Origin: Parasulfuritortus sp049322515
GTDB lineage: Bacteria; Pseudomonadota; Gammaproteobacteria; Burkholderiales; Thiobacillaceae
Length of the DNA stretch: 64,000 bases
Reading direction: 5' to 3'
Assembly: GCA_049322515.1 (NCBI GenBank)
Contig: JBMOQW010000029.1
Span: 62,001 to 126,000 of the forward strand
Both the position numbers and the translations under genes were made by a program. Shown here piece after piece: positions 38,336 through 47,206 of the stretch; position 1 is the first letter of the stretch; the number at the start of each line of letters is the position of its first letter. The notes below the pieces were generated by a model. That model had not been told where the DNA came from and did no database searches. It saw only the letters and a program-made list of their open reading frames with translations.

Positions 38336-39912
38336 CCGACGAATTGCTGGAAATCGGCGCCGGCCAGGACGAAGCGGAAATCGTCACCGCCCAGCAACTG
38401 CTGGCCGATCTGTCCAAAGTCCGCGATTTCCCGGCCCTGTCGCAGGTGATCAACAAGGTCAACCGCATCGCCAGTTCCGAGAACAGCCGCACCGACGAGC
38501 TCACCGAAGCCATCCTCAAGGATGTCTCGCTCACCAACAAGCTGCTCCGGGTGGTCAACTCGGTCCACTACAAGCAGCGCGGGGCCGGGCCGGTGAACAC
38601 CATCTCGCGTGCCATCGTCATCCTCGGCTACGACACCGTGCGCGATGCCGCCCTCTCGCTGATGCTGTTCGACCACCTGGCCAACCACGCCCAGGCCGGC
38701 GAACTCAAAGCCGAGGCGGTGGAGAGCTTCTATTGCGGCGTGCTCGGGCGTTCCCTGGCGCAGCGGGCCGGGGTCCGGGACAGCGAGGAAACCCTGATCT
38801 GCGCCCTGTTCCGCAACCTGGGCCGAATGATGTGCCGCCTGCATTTTTTCGACCGCTCCAAGGAAGTCGAGCGCCTGATCGCCGACCAGGGCCTCGCCGA
38901 ATCGGCGGCCTCGCGCCAAGTGTTCGGCATTTCCTATGACGATTTCGGCCAGGCGATCGGTCGCCACTGGCACCTGCCCACCCCGCTGCTGCAAGGCATG
39001 GCCCCGCTGCCGTTGAGTGCCGCCAAGCGGGTCGGCGCCGACGTGCCCCGCCAGCAGGCGCTGGCCAATCTGGCCCACGACGTTTACCTGGCCACCCGCG
39101 ACAGCGCCCCGGACAAGACCAAGGCCGCCTATGTCGACCTGATGAAGCGCTATGGCGAGTCGATCCACCTGGACACGGCGGACATCGAGGAACTGGTCTA
39201 CCACGCCGGCACGATCATGGAAAAGGAAGCCGTGACCCTGCAGGTGGACATCCACGCCAGCCCGCTGCTGAGCCGCCTGCTCAGCCGCGAGGAAGAGGAC
39301 GACGCGGAGGAAGATGCCAAGGCACATGACCCGGCCGACATCGGTGCGGCGCCCGACCTGGCGGCCGAGGATGAAGGCCCGGTGGACACCGGCCCGCATG
39401 ATCCCACCTCGGTGCTGATCACCGGCATGCAGGACCTGACCAACCTGTTGATCGAGGACGCCAAGCCGGCCGACATCCTCCATGTCGGCGCCGAACTGCT
39501 CTACCGCACGCGCTGCTTCGACAACATCCTGATCTCGACCATCGCCGCCAATGGCAAGGAACTGGTCGGCCGCATCGGCCTCGGCCCTGGGAGCGAACGC
39601 AATAAGCTGCATTTCCGTATCCCGCTCGCCTTCACCCCCGACGTGTTCCATGTCGCCGTGTCCAAGAACGCCGACCTGTTGATCAGCGACACCACGGCCG
39701 ATTCGATCCGGGAACGCATTCCGGCCTGGTACAAGGAGAAGGTCGGCGCCCGTTCCTTCCTGCTCCTGCCGATCACCCTCAACCATCGCACGGTGGCCGT
39801 GCTCTACGCCGACAAACGCGATGCCTCGCTCTCGCTCGCGCCGCAAACCCTCGGCCTGATCAAGGCCCTGCGCAACCAGATCACCCTGGCCCTGCGCCAG
39901 AAACCTGCCTGA
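38332..39912 (+). CDS. HDOD domain protein with C-terminal GAF domain
   Basis: A 526-residue signalling protein. The HDOD domain (about 25-225) shows FPALSQVINKVNRIASS, LKDVSLTNKLLRVVNS and ISRAIVILGYDTVRDAALS. A middle region has an acidic stretch (EEEDDAEEDAKAHD, about 322-335), and a GAF-like domain (about 365-525) ends ALRNQITLALRQKPA. HDOD proteins lack HD-GYP catalytic residues and act in motility, stress and cell-cycle signalling through protein contacts. It is translationally coupled to recR; its partner is unknown. Confidence 0.85.
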   Translation: MTDELLEIGAGQDEAEIVTAQQLLADLSKVRDFPALSQVINKVNRIASSENSRTDELTEAILKDVSLTNKLLRVVNSVHYKQRGAGPVNTISRAIVILGYDTVRDAALSLMLFDHLANHAQAGELKAEAVESFYCGVLGRSLAQRAGVRDSEETLICALFRNLGRMMCRLHFFDRSKEVERLIADQGLAESAASRQVFGISYDDFGQAIGRHWHLPTPLLQGMAPLPLSAAKRVGADVPRQQALANLAHDVYLATRDSAPDKTKAAYVDLMKRYGESIHLDTADIEELVYHAGTIMEKEAVTLQVDIHASPLLSRLLSREEEDDAEEDAKAHDPADIGAAPDLAAEDEGPVDTGPHDPTSVLITGMQDLTNLLIEDAKPADILHVGAELLYRTRCFDNILISTIAANGKELVGRIGLGPGSERNKLHFRIPLAFTPDVFHVAVSKNADLLISDTTADSIRERIPAWYKEKVGARSFLLLPITLNHRTVAVLYADKRDASLSLAPQTLGLIKALRNQITLALRQKPA

Positions 39913-39925
39913 ACCAAGGACTGCC

Positions 39926-41302
39926 ATGGAACTGACTGCCCTCACTGCCCTTTCCCCCCTGGACGGCCGCTACCGCCGGTCCGGCGCCAAGCTGGCGCCC
40001 TACTTCAGCGAATTCGGCCTGATCAAGTACCGGGTCCAGGTGGAGATCGCCTGGCTCAAGGCGCTGGCCGCCGAGAAAGGCATCAAGGAAGTGCCGGCCT
40101 TCTCCGCCGCCACCGTGAAAGCGCTGGATGCCCTCGTGGCCGGTTTCTCGCTGGCCGACGCCGAAGCCGTGAAAGCGCACGAAAAGGTCACCAACCACGA
40201 CGTCAAGGCGGTTGAATATTTCCTCAAGGACAAGACGGCCGGGCTGCCCGAGGTGGCCAAGGTGGCGGAATTCATCCACTTCGCCTGCACCTCGGAAGAC
40301 ATCAACAACCTGTCCCACGCCCTGATGCTGCGCGACGCCCGCGCCGAGGTCATCCTGCCGGCCCTCAAACAGGTGGCGCAAAAACTCACCGAGTTGGCGG
40401 TTGGCCTGGCCGACCTGCCCATGCTGTCGCGCACCCACGGCCAGCCGGCCACACCGACCACCCTGGGCAAGGAACTGGCCAATGTCGTGTATCGCCTGCG
40501 CCGGGCCATGAAACGCATCGCCGAGGTCGAGTGCCTGGGCAAGATCAACGGCGCGGTCGGCAACTACAACGCCCACCTGGCCGCCTATCCGAAGCTCGAC
40601 TGGGAAAGCTTTGCCGAGCGATTCGTGACCGGACTCGGGCTGACCTTCAACCCCTACACCATCCAGATCGAGCCGCACGACTACATGGCCGAGCTGTACG
40701 ACGCGGTGGCCCGCACCAACACCCTGCTGATCGACCTCGACCGCGACATCTGGACCTACATCTCGCTCGGCTACTTCAAGCAGAAGCTCAAGGAAGGCGA
40801 AGTCGGTTCCTCGACCATGCCGCACAAGGTCAACCCGATCGACTTCGAGAACTCCGAAGGCAACCTCGGCCTGGCCAACGCCCTGCTGCGTCATTTGTCG
40901 GAAAAACTGCCGATCTCGCGCATGCAGCGCGACCTGACCGATTCCACCGTGCTGCGCAACATGGGCAGCGCACTCGGTTACGCGTTGCTCGGCTACGAGA
41001 GCCTGCTGCGCGGCCTGAACAAGCTGGAAGCCAACCCGGCGGCCCTGGCCGCCGACCTCGACGCCAACTGGGAAGTCCTGGCCGAGCCGATCCAGACCGT
41101 GATGCGCCGCTACGGCCTGGAAAAGCCCTACGAGCAGCTGAAGCAACTGACCCGGGGCAAGCGCATCACCGCCGCCCGAATGGCCAGGTTCATCGACGGC
41201 CTGGCCCTCCCGGAGGCGGCCAAGCGGGACCTGCGCGCACTGACCCCGGCCACCTACACCGGCCAGGCGGCGAAACTGGCCAAGCGCATCGCCAAGGGTT
41301 GA
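39926..41302 (+). CDS. purB: Adenylosuccinate lyase
   Basis: A 458-residue enzyme of the fumarase/aspartase superfamily. It splits SAICAR and adenylosuccinate, releasing fumarate, in purine synthesis. The signature loop is SSTMPHKVNPIDFENSEGN (about 292-310), with the catalytic Ser at its start; RTHGQPATPTTLGKE (about 170) holds the general-acid His region. It begins MELTALTALSPLDGRYRR, as in the E. coli type (456 aa). SD AAGGA precedes the ATG. Confidence 0.97.
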   Translation: MELTALTALSPLDGRYRRSGAKLAPYFSEFGLIKYRVQVEIAWLKALAAEKGIKEVPAFSAATVKALDALVAGFSLADAEAVKAHEKVTNHDVKAVEYFLKDKTAGLPEVAKVAEFIHFACTSEDINNLSHALMLRDARAEVILPALKQVAQKLTELAVGLADLPMLSRTHGQPATPTTLGKELANVVYRLRRAMKRIAEVECLGKINGAVGNYNAHLAAYPKLDWESFAERFVTGLGLTFNPYTIQIEPHDYMAELYDAVARTNTLLIDLDRDIWTYISLGYFKQKLKEGEVGSSTMPHKVNPIDFENSEGNLGLANALLRHLSEKLPISRMQRDLTDSTVLRNMGSALGYALLGYESLLRGLNKLEANPAALAADLDANWEVLAEPIQTVMRRYGLEKPYEQLKQLTRGKRITAARMARFIDGLALPEAAKRDLRALTPATYTGQAAKLAKRIAKG

Positions 41303-41359
41303 AATCCGCGCCCCGGGCCCGATTTAACCGTGATCTCAACAAACAAGGACTGACGCAGC

Positions 41360-42211
41360 ATGGGACAGTACGCCTACGACGTGGACGCCGGCAATTTCCA
41401 GCAGATCGTCCTCGACGGTTCGCAATCGGTACCGGTGGTGATCGATTTCTGGGCCCCCTGGTGCGGCCCCTGCCGCTCACTGAAGCCGATCCTGGAAAAG
41501 CTGGCCGAGGAATACCAGGGCAAGTTCATCCTGGCCAAGATCAACTCGGACGAAAACCAGGCACTGGCGGCGCAATTCCAGGTGCGTGGCATCCCGGCGG
41601 TGAAAGCCGTATTCCGGGGCGAAATCGTCGACGAGTTCTCCGGCGCCCTGCCGGAAGGCGCGGTCCGTGAATTCCTCGACCGCATCCTGCCCTCGCCGGC
41701 CGCCGAACTGCGCGCCCAGGCGGCCGCACAACGTGACGCAGGCGACTTTCAGGCCGCGCTGGCGACCCTCGGCCAGGCCTCCCAGCTGGCCCCTGAAGAC
41801 CAGGACGTACGGATCGACGCGGCAGAAATCCTCGCCCACCTGAACCAGATCGAGGAAGCGACCCAGTTGCTCAACTCGCTCTCTGCCGACAAGAAATCCG
41901 ATCCGCGCGCCGCCCGACTATTGACCAAGCTGAATTTCGCACAATCCGGCCAGGCGGTCGACGAAGCGGCCCTGCGCGCCCGCATCGACGCGCAGCCCGA
42001 CGATCTGGATGCACGCTTCGCCCTGGCCAATGCGCTGGTCGCCTCGGCCCGCTACGCCGAAGGCATGGAGGCCCTGCTCGACATCATCCGCCGCGACCGG
42101 AGCTGGAACGATGAGGCGGCGCGCAAGACCCTGGTCTCGGTGTTCGAACTGCTCGCCGGCGATCCGTTGGTGCCACAATACCGGCGCAAGCTGGCCAGCG
42201 CGCTCAACTGA
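41360..42211 (+). CDS. cnoX: CnoX/YbbN-type thioredoxin-fold chaperedoxin
   Basis: A 283-residue protein. The N-terminal thioredoxin domain (about 1-110) has WAPWCGPCRS with Cys35 and Cys38, and the cis-Pro in RGIPAVKAV. The C-terminal part (about 112-283) is a TPR-like array (AELRAQAAAQRDAGDFQAAL, LAPEDQDVRIDAAEILAH, DDLDARFALANALVASARYAE). This is the CnoX/YbbN plan. E. coli CnoX has SxxC in place of CxxC, whereas this copy keeps both cysteines and may be redox-active. It holds unfolded clients under oxidative stress and passes them to GroEL. Confidence 0.9.
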   Translation: MGQYAYDVDAGNFQQIVLDGSQSVPVVIDFWAPWCGPCRSLKPILEKLAEEYQGKFILAKINSDENQALAAQFQVRGIPAVKAVFRGEIVDEFSGALPEGAVREFLDRILPSPAAELRAQAAAQRDAGDFQAALATLGQASQLAPEDQDVRIDAAEILAHLNQIEEATQLLNSLSADKKSDPRAARLLTKLNFAQSGQAVDEAALRARIDAQPDDLDARFALANALVASARYAEGMEALLDIIRRDRSWNDEAARKTLVSVFELLAGDPLVPQYRRKLASALN

Positions 42212-42257
42212 CCCCCCCGGCCAGGCGCCGGGCCAGGTCACAGGAAGGGAGGTGTCC

Positions 42258-43019
42258 GTGGATCAGACCACCGAGTTGGCCCAGCTCAAGGCCCTGGCTG
42301 CCTACGCGCCAGCCGGCCCCGAGGATCCGCTTACCCCCCTGCTGGCCGCAGTCGCGAATTACCTGGGCGCCGGCCGGGTTTCGTTGATGATGATCGATAG
42401 CCAGGGCGAGCGCCCCCCCTGCCTGAGCCTGGTCGCCGCGCACGGCCGCTTGGATCGGGCAGCCTGGCGGGAGCAGCCCCGGATCGGCCAGGGCATCGCG
42501 GGCCAGGTCCTGGCCGAGGGACGCCCGCTCCGGATCGATGACATCCATGCCAGCCGGCACCGGGGCGCGGCGCGTCACCCGGATGAATCGGGCAGCTTCC
42601 TGGCCTGTCCGGTGGCCCTCGCGGGGGCGCCGGCCGGTGTGCTGAATGTCAGCGCGCCCACGCGGCCCGGGCCATTCTCCGACCTCGACCTGGCCCGCGC
42701 CGACCTGGCCGCCACCCTGGTCGGGCGCATCCTGCAAACCCTCCGTTTGCAGGGCTTGGTCGACTCGCGCTTCGCACAGATGGCATTGGCGCGCGAGGGG
42801 ATTTCCGATGCCACCAGTTTCCTGGCCGCCGGCGCCCAGGAGCCGGGCAAGGTCGCGCGCATGCTGGCCAAGGCCTTCTACAAGGAAATGCACCGTTGCG
42901 GCTTCAGTTTCAACCAGATTTTGCACGCTGCCGGGGAGATCATTTCGGAGCTGGACGGCAGCCTGAGTCGGCACAAGCAGCGCGGGCCCCGCCCCCGGCC
43001 AGCCAAGCGCACCGATTGA
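42258..43019 (+). CDS. GAF domain protein with conserved helical C-terminus
   Basis: A 253-residue cytoplasmic protein. The N-terminal GAF domain (about 15-165) has AVANYLGAGRVSLMMID, RIGQGIAGQVLAEGRPLRID and SFLACPVALAGAPAGVLNVS. The C-terminal part (about 170-253) contains FAQMALAREG and VARMLAKAFYKEMHRCGFSF followed by a helical stretch; I do not recognise it as a known output domain. GTG 42258 has GGGAGG just upstream; GTG 42252 is possible. A regulatory or ligand-sensing role is inferred. It is convergent with the CZB protein gene 5 bp away. Confidence 0.7.
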   Translation: MDQTTELAQLKALAAYAPAGPEDPLTPLLAAVANYLGAGRVSLMMIDSQGERPPCLSLVAAHGRLDRAAWREQPRIGQGIAGQVLAEGRPLRIDDIHASRHRGAARHPDESGSFLACPVALAGAPAGVLNVSAPTRPGPFSDLDLARADLAATLVGRILQTLRLQGLVDSRFAQMALAREGISDATSFLAAGAQEPGKVARMLAKAFYKEMHRCGFSFNQILHAAGEIISELDGSLSRHKQRGPRPRPAKRTD

Positions 43020-43024
43020 CCGGA

Positions 43025-43540
43025 TCAGTGCGGGTGCGGCTGGGCGACCTGGACATAGAGCCGGGCGAGATGCAGCTTGACCCGCTCCGAGGCGCGCGTG
43101 TAATCGCCGGAACGCAACTTCTGGCTGGCGCCCTCCTTGTCCCCGGCCAGACAGCAGGCCAGCACATCGCCGGCGCAGAGGTGGAAACGCGAGTGTTCCA
43201 TCTTCATTTCCTGGAACTCGCGCAAGTTGCCGAACCGCTCGCCACCGACGCCATGGATCCACTTGCCAAGCGGACACTGGTCGTCGCGTGACACGATCTC
43301 GACCTGCAAACCCTCTTCGTTGTCACTCTGCAGGCACTTCTCCAGGCGCACCTTCCACTTCATGTGCGCATCGATCGCCGTCTTGAAATTGAGCCCGGCA
43401 ATGGTGCCCTCCTCTTCCGGGGCCGCCTCCGCCGGGGTGGCCACCGGGGCCGCCCCTGGCGCTTCGAGCTGACCGGGGGCGGCACAGACATCCTCTTCCT
43501 TGCCGCTGGCCAGTCGCTTGAACCAATCCATCATACCCAT
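43025..43540 (-). CDS. Stand-alone CZB (chemoreceptor zinc-binding) domain protein
   Basis: A 171-residue soluble protein. An Ala/Pro/Glu-rich N-terminal linker (about 12-46) precedes a CZB domain. The zinc set of three His and one Cys is visible: His59 (FKTAIDAHMKW), Cys89 (DDQCPLGKWIHGVG), His116 and His120 (KMEHSRFH). CZB domains usually sit on chemoreceptors or diguanylate cyclases and sense zinc or hypochlorite; here there is no output domain. It begins MGMMDWFKRLASG after a strong GGAGGAG. It might act as a zinc- or oxidant-sensing adaptor; that is inference. Confidence 0.8.
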   Translation of the reverse strand: MGMMDWFKRLASGKEEDVCAAPGQLEAPGAAPVATPAEAAPEEEGTIAGLNFKTAIDAHMKWKVRLEKCLQSDNEEGLQVEIVSRDDQCPLGKWIHGVGGERFGNLREFQEMKMEHSRFHLCAGDVLACCLAGDKEGASQKLRSGDYTRASERVKLHLARLYVQVAQPHPH

Positions 43541-43704
43541 GGGAATCTCCTCCTGTGCGAAACGCAATGCAGGGTTGTCGTCCTGGACACCACGGTGTCC
43601 AAAGTATTTTGTGGGTCGCGCACCGATGAGCCACCCCACGGGACTGGGGCGCTCGCGCATTGGGATATTCCTACTAGCCGAGGCGCACTGTCAAACCGGG
43701 CGGT

Positions 43705-44232
43705 TCAGGCGGGATACTCCGCCGCCAGGGCGACATAGTGTTCGGCATGGGTTTTCAGGCCAGCGATTTCCTCGTCGCTGAGCGGGCGCACCGGCTTGGC
43801 CGGGCGGCCGACGTACAGCCAGCCGGGTTCCAGCCGCTTGCCTTCCGGCACCAGACTCCCGGCGCCGAGCAACAGGTTGCCGGCCAGCACGGCCCGATCC
43901 ATGACGATGGCGCCCATGCCGATCAGGCAGCAGTCGCCGATGGTGCAGCCGTGCAGGATGACGGCATGGCCGACCGTGACATCGCGGCCGACGATCAGGG
44001 GCGAACCTTCCGGGTGCGCGGGGCTCGGACTGGTCACGTGCAGCACCGAGTTATCCTGGATGTTGCTGCCCGCGCCGATACGGATATGGTTCACATCCCC
44101 GCGGATCACCACACCGGGCCAGACCGACACGCCCTCCCCCAGTTCGACGTGGCCGATGACCGTGGCGGAAGCATGCACGAAGACGTCGCGTCCGAGCTGG
44201 GGGGCGATGCCCCGATAAGTTTCGATGGCCAT
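43705..44232 (-). CDS. Gamma carbonic anhydrase family protein
   Basis: A 175-residue left-handed beta-helix (hexapeptide repeat) protein. The gamma-CA pattern is present: VWPGVVIRGDVNHIRIGAGS, NIQDNSVLHVT, and VGHAVILHGCTIGDCCLIGMGA containing the zinc His pair, ending with LYVGRPAKPVR. Members such as YrdA and CaiE/PaaY are trimers and many have no proven carbonic anhydrase activity. No strong Shine-Dalgarno precedes ATG 44232. It is divergent from the oligopeptidase gene. Confidence 0.9.
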   Translation of the reverse strand: MAIETYRGIAPQLGRDVFVHASATVIGHVELGEGVSVWPGVVIRGDVNHIRIGAGSNIQDNSVLHVTSPSPAHPEGSPLIVGRDVTVGHAVILHGCTIGDCCLIGMGAIVMDRAVLAGNLLLGAGSLVPEGKRLEPGWLYVGRPAKPVRPLSDEEIAGLKTHAEHYVALAAEYPA

Positions 44233-44262
44233 GAGGATGGAAATTCGTGAACAAGCCCCCAG

Positions 44263-44268
44263 TATAAT
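44263..44268 (+). promoter_or_regulatory. Consensus -10 of the oligopeptidase A operon
   Basis: A perfect TATAAT lies 28 bp before the ATG at 44297, in the 64-bp divergent gap. No convincing -35 is present at 17 bp. Confidence 0.55.
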
Positions 44269-44296
44269 CCCGACACTCTGACCTGCCCGAGCCACC

Positions 44297-46333
44297 ATGC
44301 CTGATTCTGAAGCCAATCCGCTCCTCGACTTGTCCGGACTCCCCCGGTTTGCCGAGATCCGCCCCGAGCACGTTACCCCCGCCATCGACCAGTTGCTGGG
44401 CGAGGCCCGCGCCTGCATCGAACGCCTCGTCGAGACCACCGAAGTACCCGATTGGGCCCATTTCGTCGCCCCGCTTGAAGATGCCAACGAGCGCTTGGGC
44501 CGCGCCTGGGGCCAGGTCTCGCACCTGCATTCGGTGCTCGACAGCCCGGAACTGCGCGCAGCCTATAACGCCAACCTACCCAAGATCACCCAGTACTACG
44601 CCGAGCTCGGCCAGCACGCCGGCCTGTTTGCCAAGTTCAAGGCCCTGCGTGCGCAACGCGATTTCCAGACCCTGTCCCCGGCCCGCCGCAAGGTGGTGGA
44701 CAACGAACTGCGCGACTTCCGGCTCGGCGGCGCCGACCTGCCGGACGACCAGAAGACCCGGTTCATGGCGCTCCAGGAAGAACTGGCCAAGTGGTCGGCC
44801 AAGTTCGAGGAGAACCTGCTCGATGCCACCAACGCCTGGAGCAAGCACATCGAGGACGAGGCCGAGCTGGCCGGAGTGCCCGACGATGCCAAGGCCATGT
44901 TCCGGGAAATGGCCGAGGCCGAGGGCAAGGCCGGCTTCAAGCTGAACCTGCAGGCGCCCTCGTTCATCCCGGTCCTGAGCTTCTGCGCCAACCGGGCCCT
45001 GCGTGAGGAAATGTACCGTGCTTATGTGACCCGAGCCTCCGAGTTCGGCCCCGCCGAACTGGACAACACCCCACTCATCGACCGCATCGTCGCCCTGCGC
45101 GCCGAGGCCGCCCGGCTGCTTGGCTTCTCGAGTTATGCCGAACTGTCGCTGGAACCGAAAATGGCCCGCACCCCGGCCGAGGTGCTCGAATTCCTGGATA
45201 CCCTGGCCCAGCGCGCCAAACCCTACGCCGAGCGCGACATGGCCGAACTGCGCGAATTCGCGGCCCACGAACTCGGCCTGCCCGACCTCCAGGCCTGGGA
45301 TGTCGGCTTCGCCTCGGAGAAATTGCGCGAGGCCCGCTACGCTTTCTCCGAACAGGAAGTGAAGCAGTACTTCCCCGAGCCGGTGGTCCTGGCCGGCCTG
45401 TTCCGGGTCATCGAGACCCTGTACGGGCTGGAGATCCGGTCCGACCAGGCACCGGTCTGGCATGACACGGTCAAGTTCTTCGCGATCCACGACCGCGCCG
45501 GGCAGCGGGTCGGCCAGTTCTACCTCGACCTCTACGCCCGCGACAGCAAGCGCGGCGGCGCCTGGATGGACGACGCCATCACCCGGCGCCGGAAAGGCGA
45601 CGACATCCAGACCCCGGTCGCCTACCTGACCTGCAACTTCACCCGCCCGATCGGGGACAAGCCGGCCGTGTTCACCCATGACGAGGTGATCACCCTGTTC
45701 CACGAATTCGGTCACGGTCTGCACCATCTGCTCACCCAGGTCGAGGAACTCGGCGTGTCGGGCATCAACGGCGTCGAGTGGGACGCGGTCGAGCTGCCGT
45801 CCCAGTTCATGGAGAACTTCTGCTGGGAGTGGGAGGTGCTCAAGCACATGACCGCCCACGTCGAGACCGGCAAGCCGCTGCCGCGTGAACTGTTCGACAA
45901 GATGCTGGCGGCGAAGAACTTCCAGGCCGGCATGCAGACCGTGCGGCAAATCGAGTTCAGCCTGTTCGACATGCACCTGCACAGCGACTTCGACCCGGCC
46001 GCACAGACCCCGCTCGGCCTGCTCAATGCCGTCCGCCGCCGGGTCGCGGTGGTCATTCCGCCCGACTACAACCGCTTCCCGAACAACTTCTCGCACATCT
46101 TCGCCGGGGGCTACGCGGCCGGCTACTACAGCTACAAGTGGGCCGAAGTCCTGTCCGCCGACGTGTACGCCCTGTTCGAGGAAAACGGCGTGCTCAACCC
46201 GGTGGTCGGCGAACGCTTCTGGAGCGAGATCCTCGGCGTCGGCGGCAGCCGCGACGCGATCGACTCGTTCAAGGCCTTCCGCGGCCGGGAACCCACCATC
46301 GACGCCCTGCTCAGGCATAATGGCATGGTCTGA
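44297..46333 (+). CDS. prlC: Oligopeptidase A (M3 family)
   Basis: A 678-residue zinc metallopeptidase (E. coli OpdA 680). The zinc motif is HEFGHGLHH with His469, Glu470 and His473; the downstream ligand Glu lies in GINGVEWDAVELPSQFMENF. The start LDLSGLPRFAEIRPEHVTPAI and the end KAFRGREPTIDALLRHNG are typical. It degrades short peptides and signal-peptide fragments in the cytoplasm. Confidence 0.97.
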   Translation: MPDSEANPLLDLSGLPRFAEIRPEHVTPAIDQLLGEARACIERLVETTEVPDWAHFVAPLEDANERLGRAWGQVSHLHSVLDSPELRAAYNANLPKITQYYAELGQHAGLFAKFKALRAQRDFQTLSPARRKVVDNELRDFRLGGADLPDDQKTRFMALQEELAKWSAKFEENLLDATNAWSKHIEDEAELAGVPDDAKAMFREMAEAEGKAGFKLNLQAPSFIPVLSFCANRALREEMYRAYVTRASEFGPAELDNTPLIDRIVALRAEAARLLGFSSYAELSLEPKMARTPAEVLEFLDTLAQRAKPYAERDMAELREFAAHELGLPDLQAWDVGFASEKLREARYAFSEQEVKQYFPEPVVLAGLFRVIETLYGLEIRSDQAPVWHDTVKFFAIHDRAGQRVGQFYLDLYARDSKRGGAWMDDAITRRRKGDDIQTPVAYLTCNFTRPIGDKPAVFTHDEVITLFHEFGHGLHHLLTQVEELGVSGINGVEWDAVELPSQFMENFCWEWEVLKHMTAHVETGKPLPRELFDKMLAAKNFQAGMQTVRQIEFSLFDMHLHSDFDPAAQTPLGLLNAVRRRVAVVIPPDYNRFPNNFSHIFAGGYAAGYYSYKWAEVLSADVYALFEENGVLNPVVGERFWSEILGVGGSRDAIDSFKAFRGREPTIDALLRHNGMV

Positions 46334-46354
46334 CCCTGGACCGGGAGGTATGCC

Positions 46355-46843
46355 ATGATTCGCAGCGCCGTTTTCCTGATCGCCCTGACCCTGGCTGCGC
46401 CCGCCGCCGCCGAGCTGTACCGCTGGACCGACAGCCAGGGCCGCGTGCACTACTCCGACCAACCGCCGCCGCCCGAGATCAAGAAAATCAAGCGGCTCGC
46501 CATTCCGGGCAGCAGCGCCAGTGAAGCCGGTCAAACGCGGCCGCCCGTGGTGCTCTACAACGCCAGTTGCGGCGCCACCTGCGAGCAGGCCGGTGACTAC
46601 CTGCGCCAGCGCGGCGTGCCGTTCAGCCAGAAGAACGCCGACAAGGACAAGGCCGCCGCCGCCGAATTGAAGAAGCGGACCGGCGCCCTGGAAGTGCCGG
46701 TGCTGTTCGTCGGCGAATCCATGCAACGCGGCTTCTCGCCCACGGTCTGGGACAAGATGCTGGAAGTCGCCGGCTACTCGCCGCCGGCGAAACAGGCGGT
46801 CGATTCCGGCGACGAAGCACCGGTCCAATCCGGCGCCAACTGA
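46355..46843 (+). CDS. Exported DUF4124-glutaredoxin-like fusion protein
   Basis: A 162-residue protein with a signal peptide (about 1-19), a DUF4124 segment (ELYRWTDSQGRVHYSDQPPP, about 20-39) and a glutaredoxin-like domain (about 65-145). The expected CxxC is replaced by CGATC (Cys72 and Cys76) in VVLYNASCGATCEQAGDYL, while the cis-Pro region is LEVPVLFVG. With three residues between the cysteines, ordinary dithiol chemistry is uncertain. It is coupled to the MazG-like gene by a TGATG overlap. Function unknown. Confidence 0.8.
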   Translation: MIRSAVFLIALTLAAPAAAELYRWTDSQGRVHYSDQPPPPEIKKIKRLAIPGSSASEAGQTRPPVVLYNASCGATCEQAGDYLRQRGVPFSQKNADKDKAAAAELKKRTGALEVPVLFVGESMQRGFSPTVWDKMLEVAGYSPPAKQAVDSGDEAPVQSGAN

Positions 46844-47199
46844 TGGCGATCGAGACCCTGCCGCAACTGGCCGAGGCGGTACGCGCCTTCGGCCGCGAAC
46901 GCGACTGGCATCTCTACCACACGCCCAAGAACCTGACCTCGGCGCTGATCGTCGAGGCGGCGGAGTTGCTGGAACCATTCCAGTGGCTGACCCCGGAGGA
47001 GAGCCTGGCCATTTCCGGCGCCAAGAAGGAAGCCGTGCGCCAGGAAATGGCCGACGTGCTGATCTACCTGGTCAGTCTGGCCAACTGCCTGGACATCGAC
47101 CTGCTTCGCGCCGCCGAGGACAAGCTGGCCATCAATGCCCGGAAATACCCGGTCGAGAAGGCCAGGGGCAACGCCGCGAAATACGACGAACTCACCTGA
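46843..47199 (+). CDS. MazG-like/RS21-C6-type nucleotide pyrophosphohydrolase
   Basis: A 118-residue all-alpha NTP pyrophosphatase of the MazG/dCTPase class. The metal motif ExxE...ExxD is present: Glu38 and Glu41 in IVEAAELLEPFQW, Glu68 and Asp71 in QEMADVLIYL. A Lys/Asn-rich tail (NARKYPVEKARGNAAKYDEL) completes the family pattern. It should hydrolyse a non-canonical or pyrimidine dNTP to dNMP and PPi (house-cleaning). The exact nucleotide is not readable. Confidence 0.88.
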   Translation: MAIETLPQLAEAVRAFGRERDWHLYHTPKNLTSALIVEAAELLEPFQWLTPEESLAISGAKKEAVRQEMADVLIYLVSLANCLDIDLLRAAEDKLAINARKYPVEKARGNAAKYDELT

Positions 47200-47206
47200 A
47201 CCCGCC

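Noticed and set aside
44576..46978. An 800-codon open frame on the minus strand across oligopeptidase A
   Set aside because: Shadow of a gene with an intact HEFGH motif; composition is typical of antisense G/C-rich frames.
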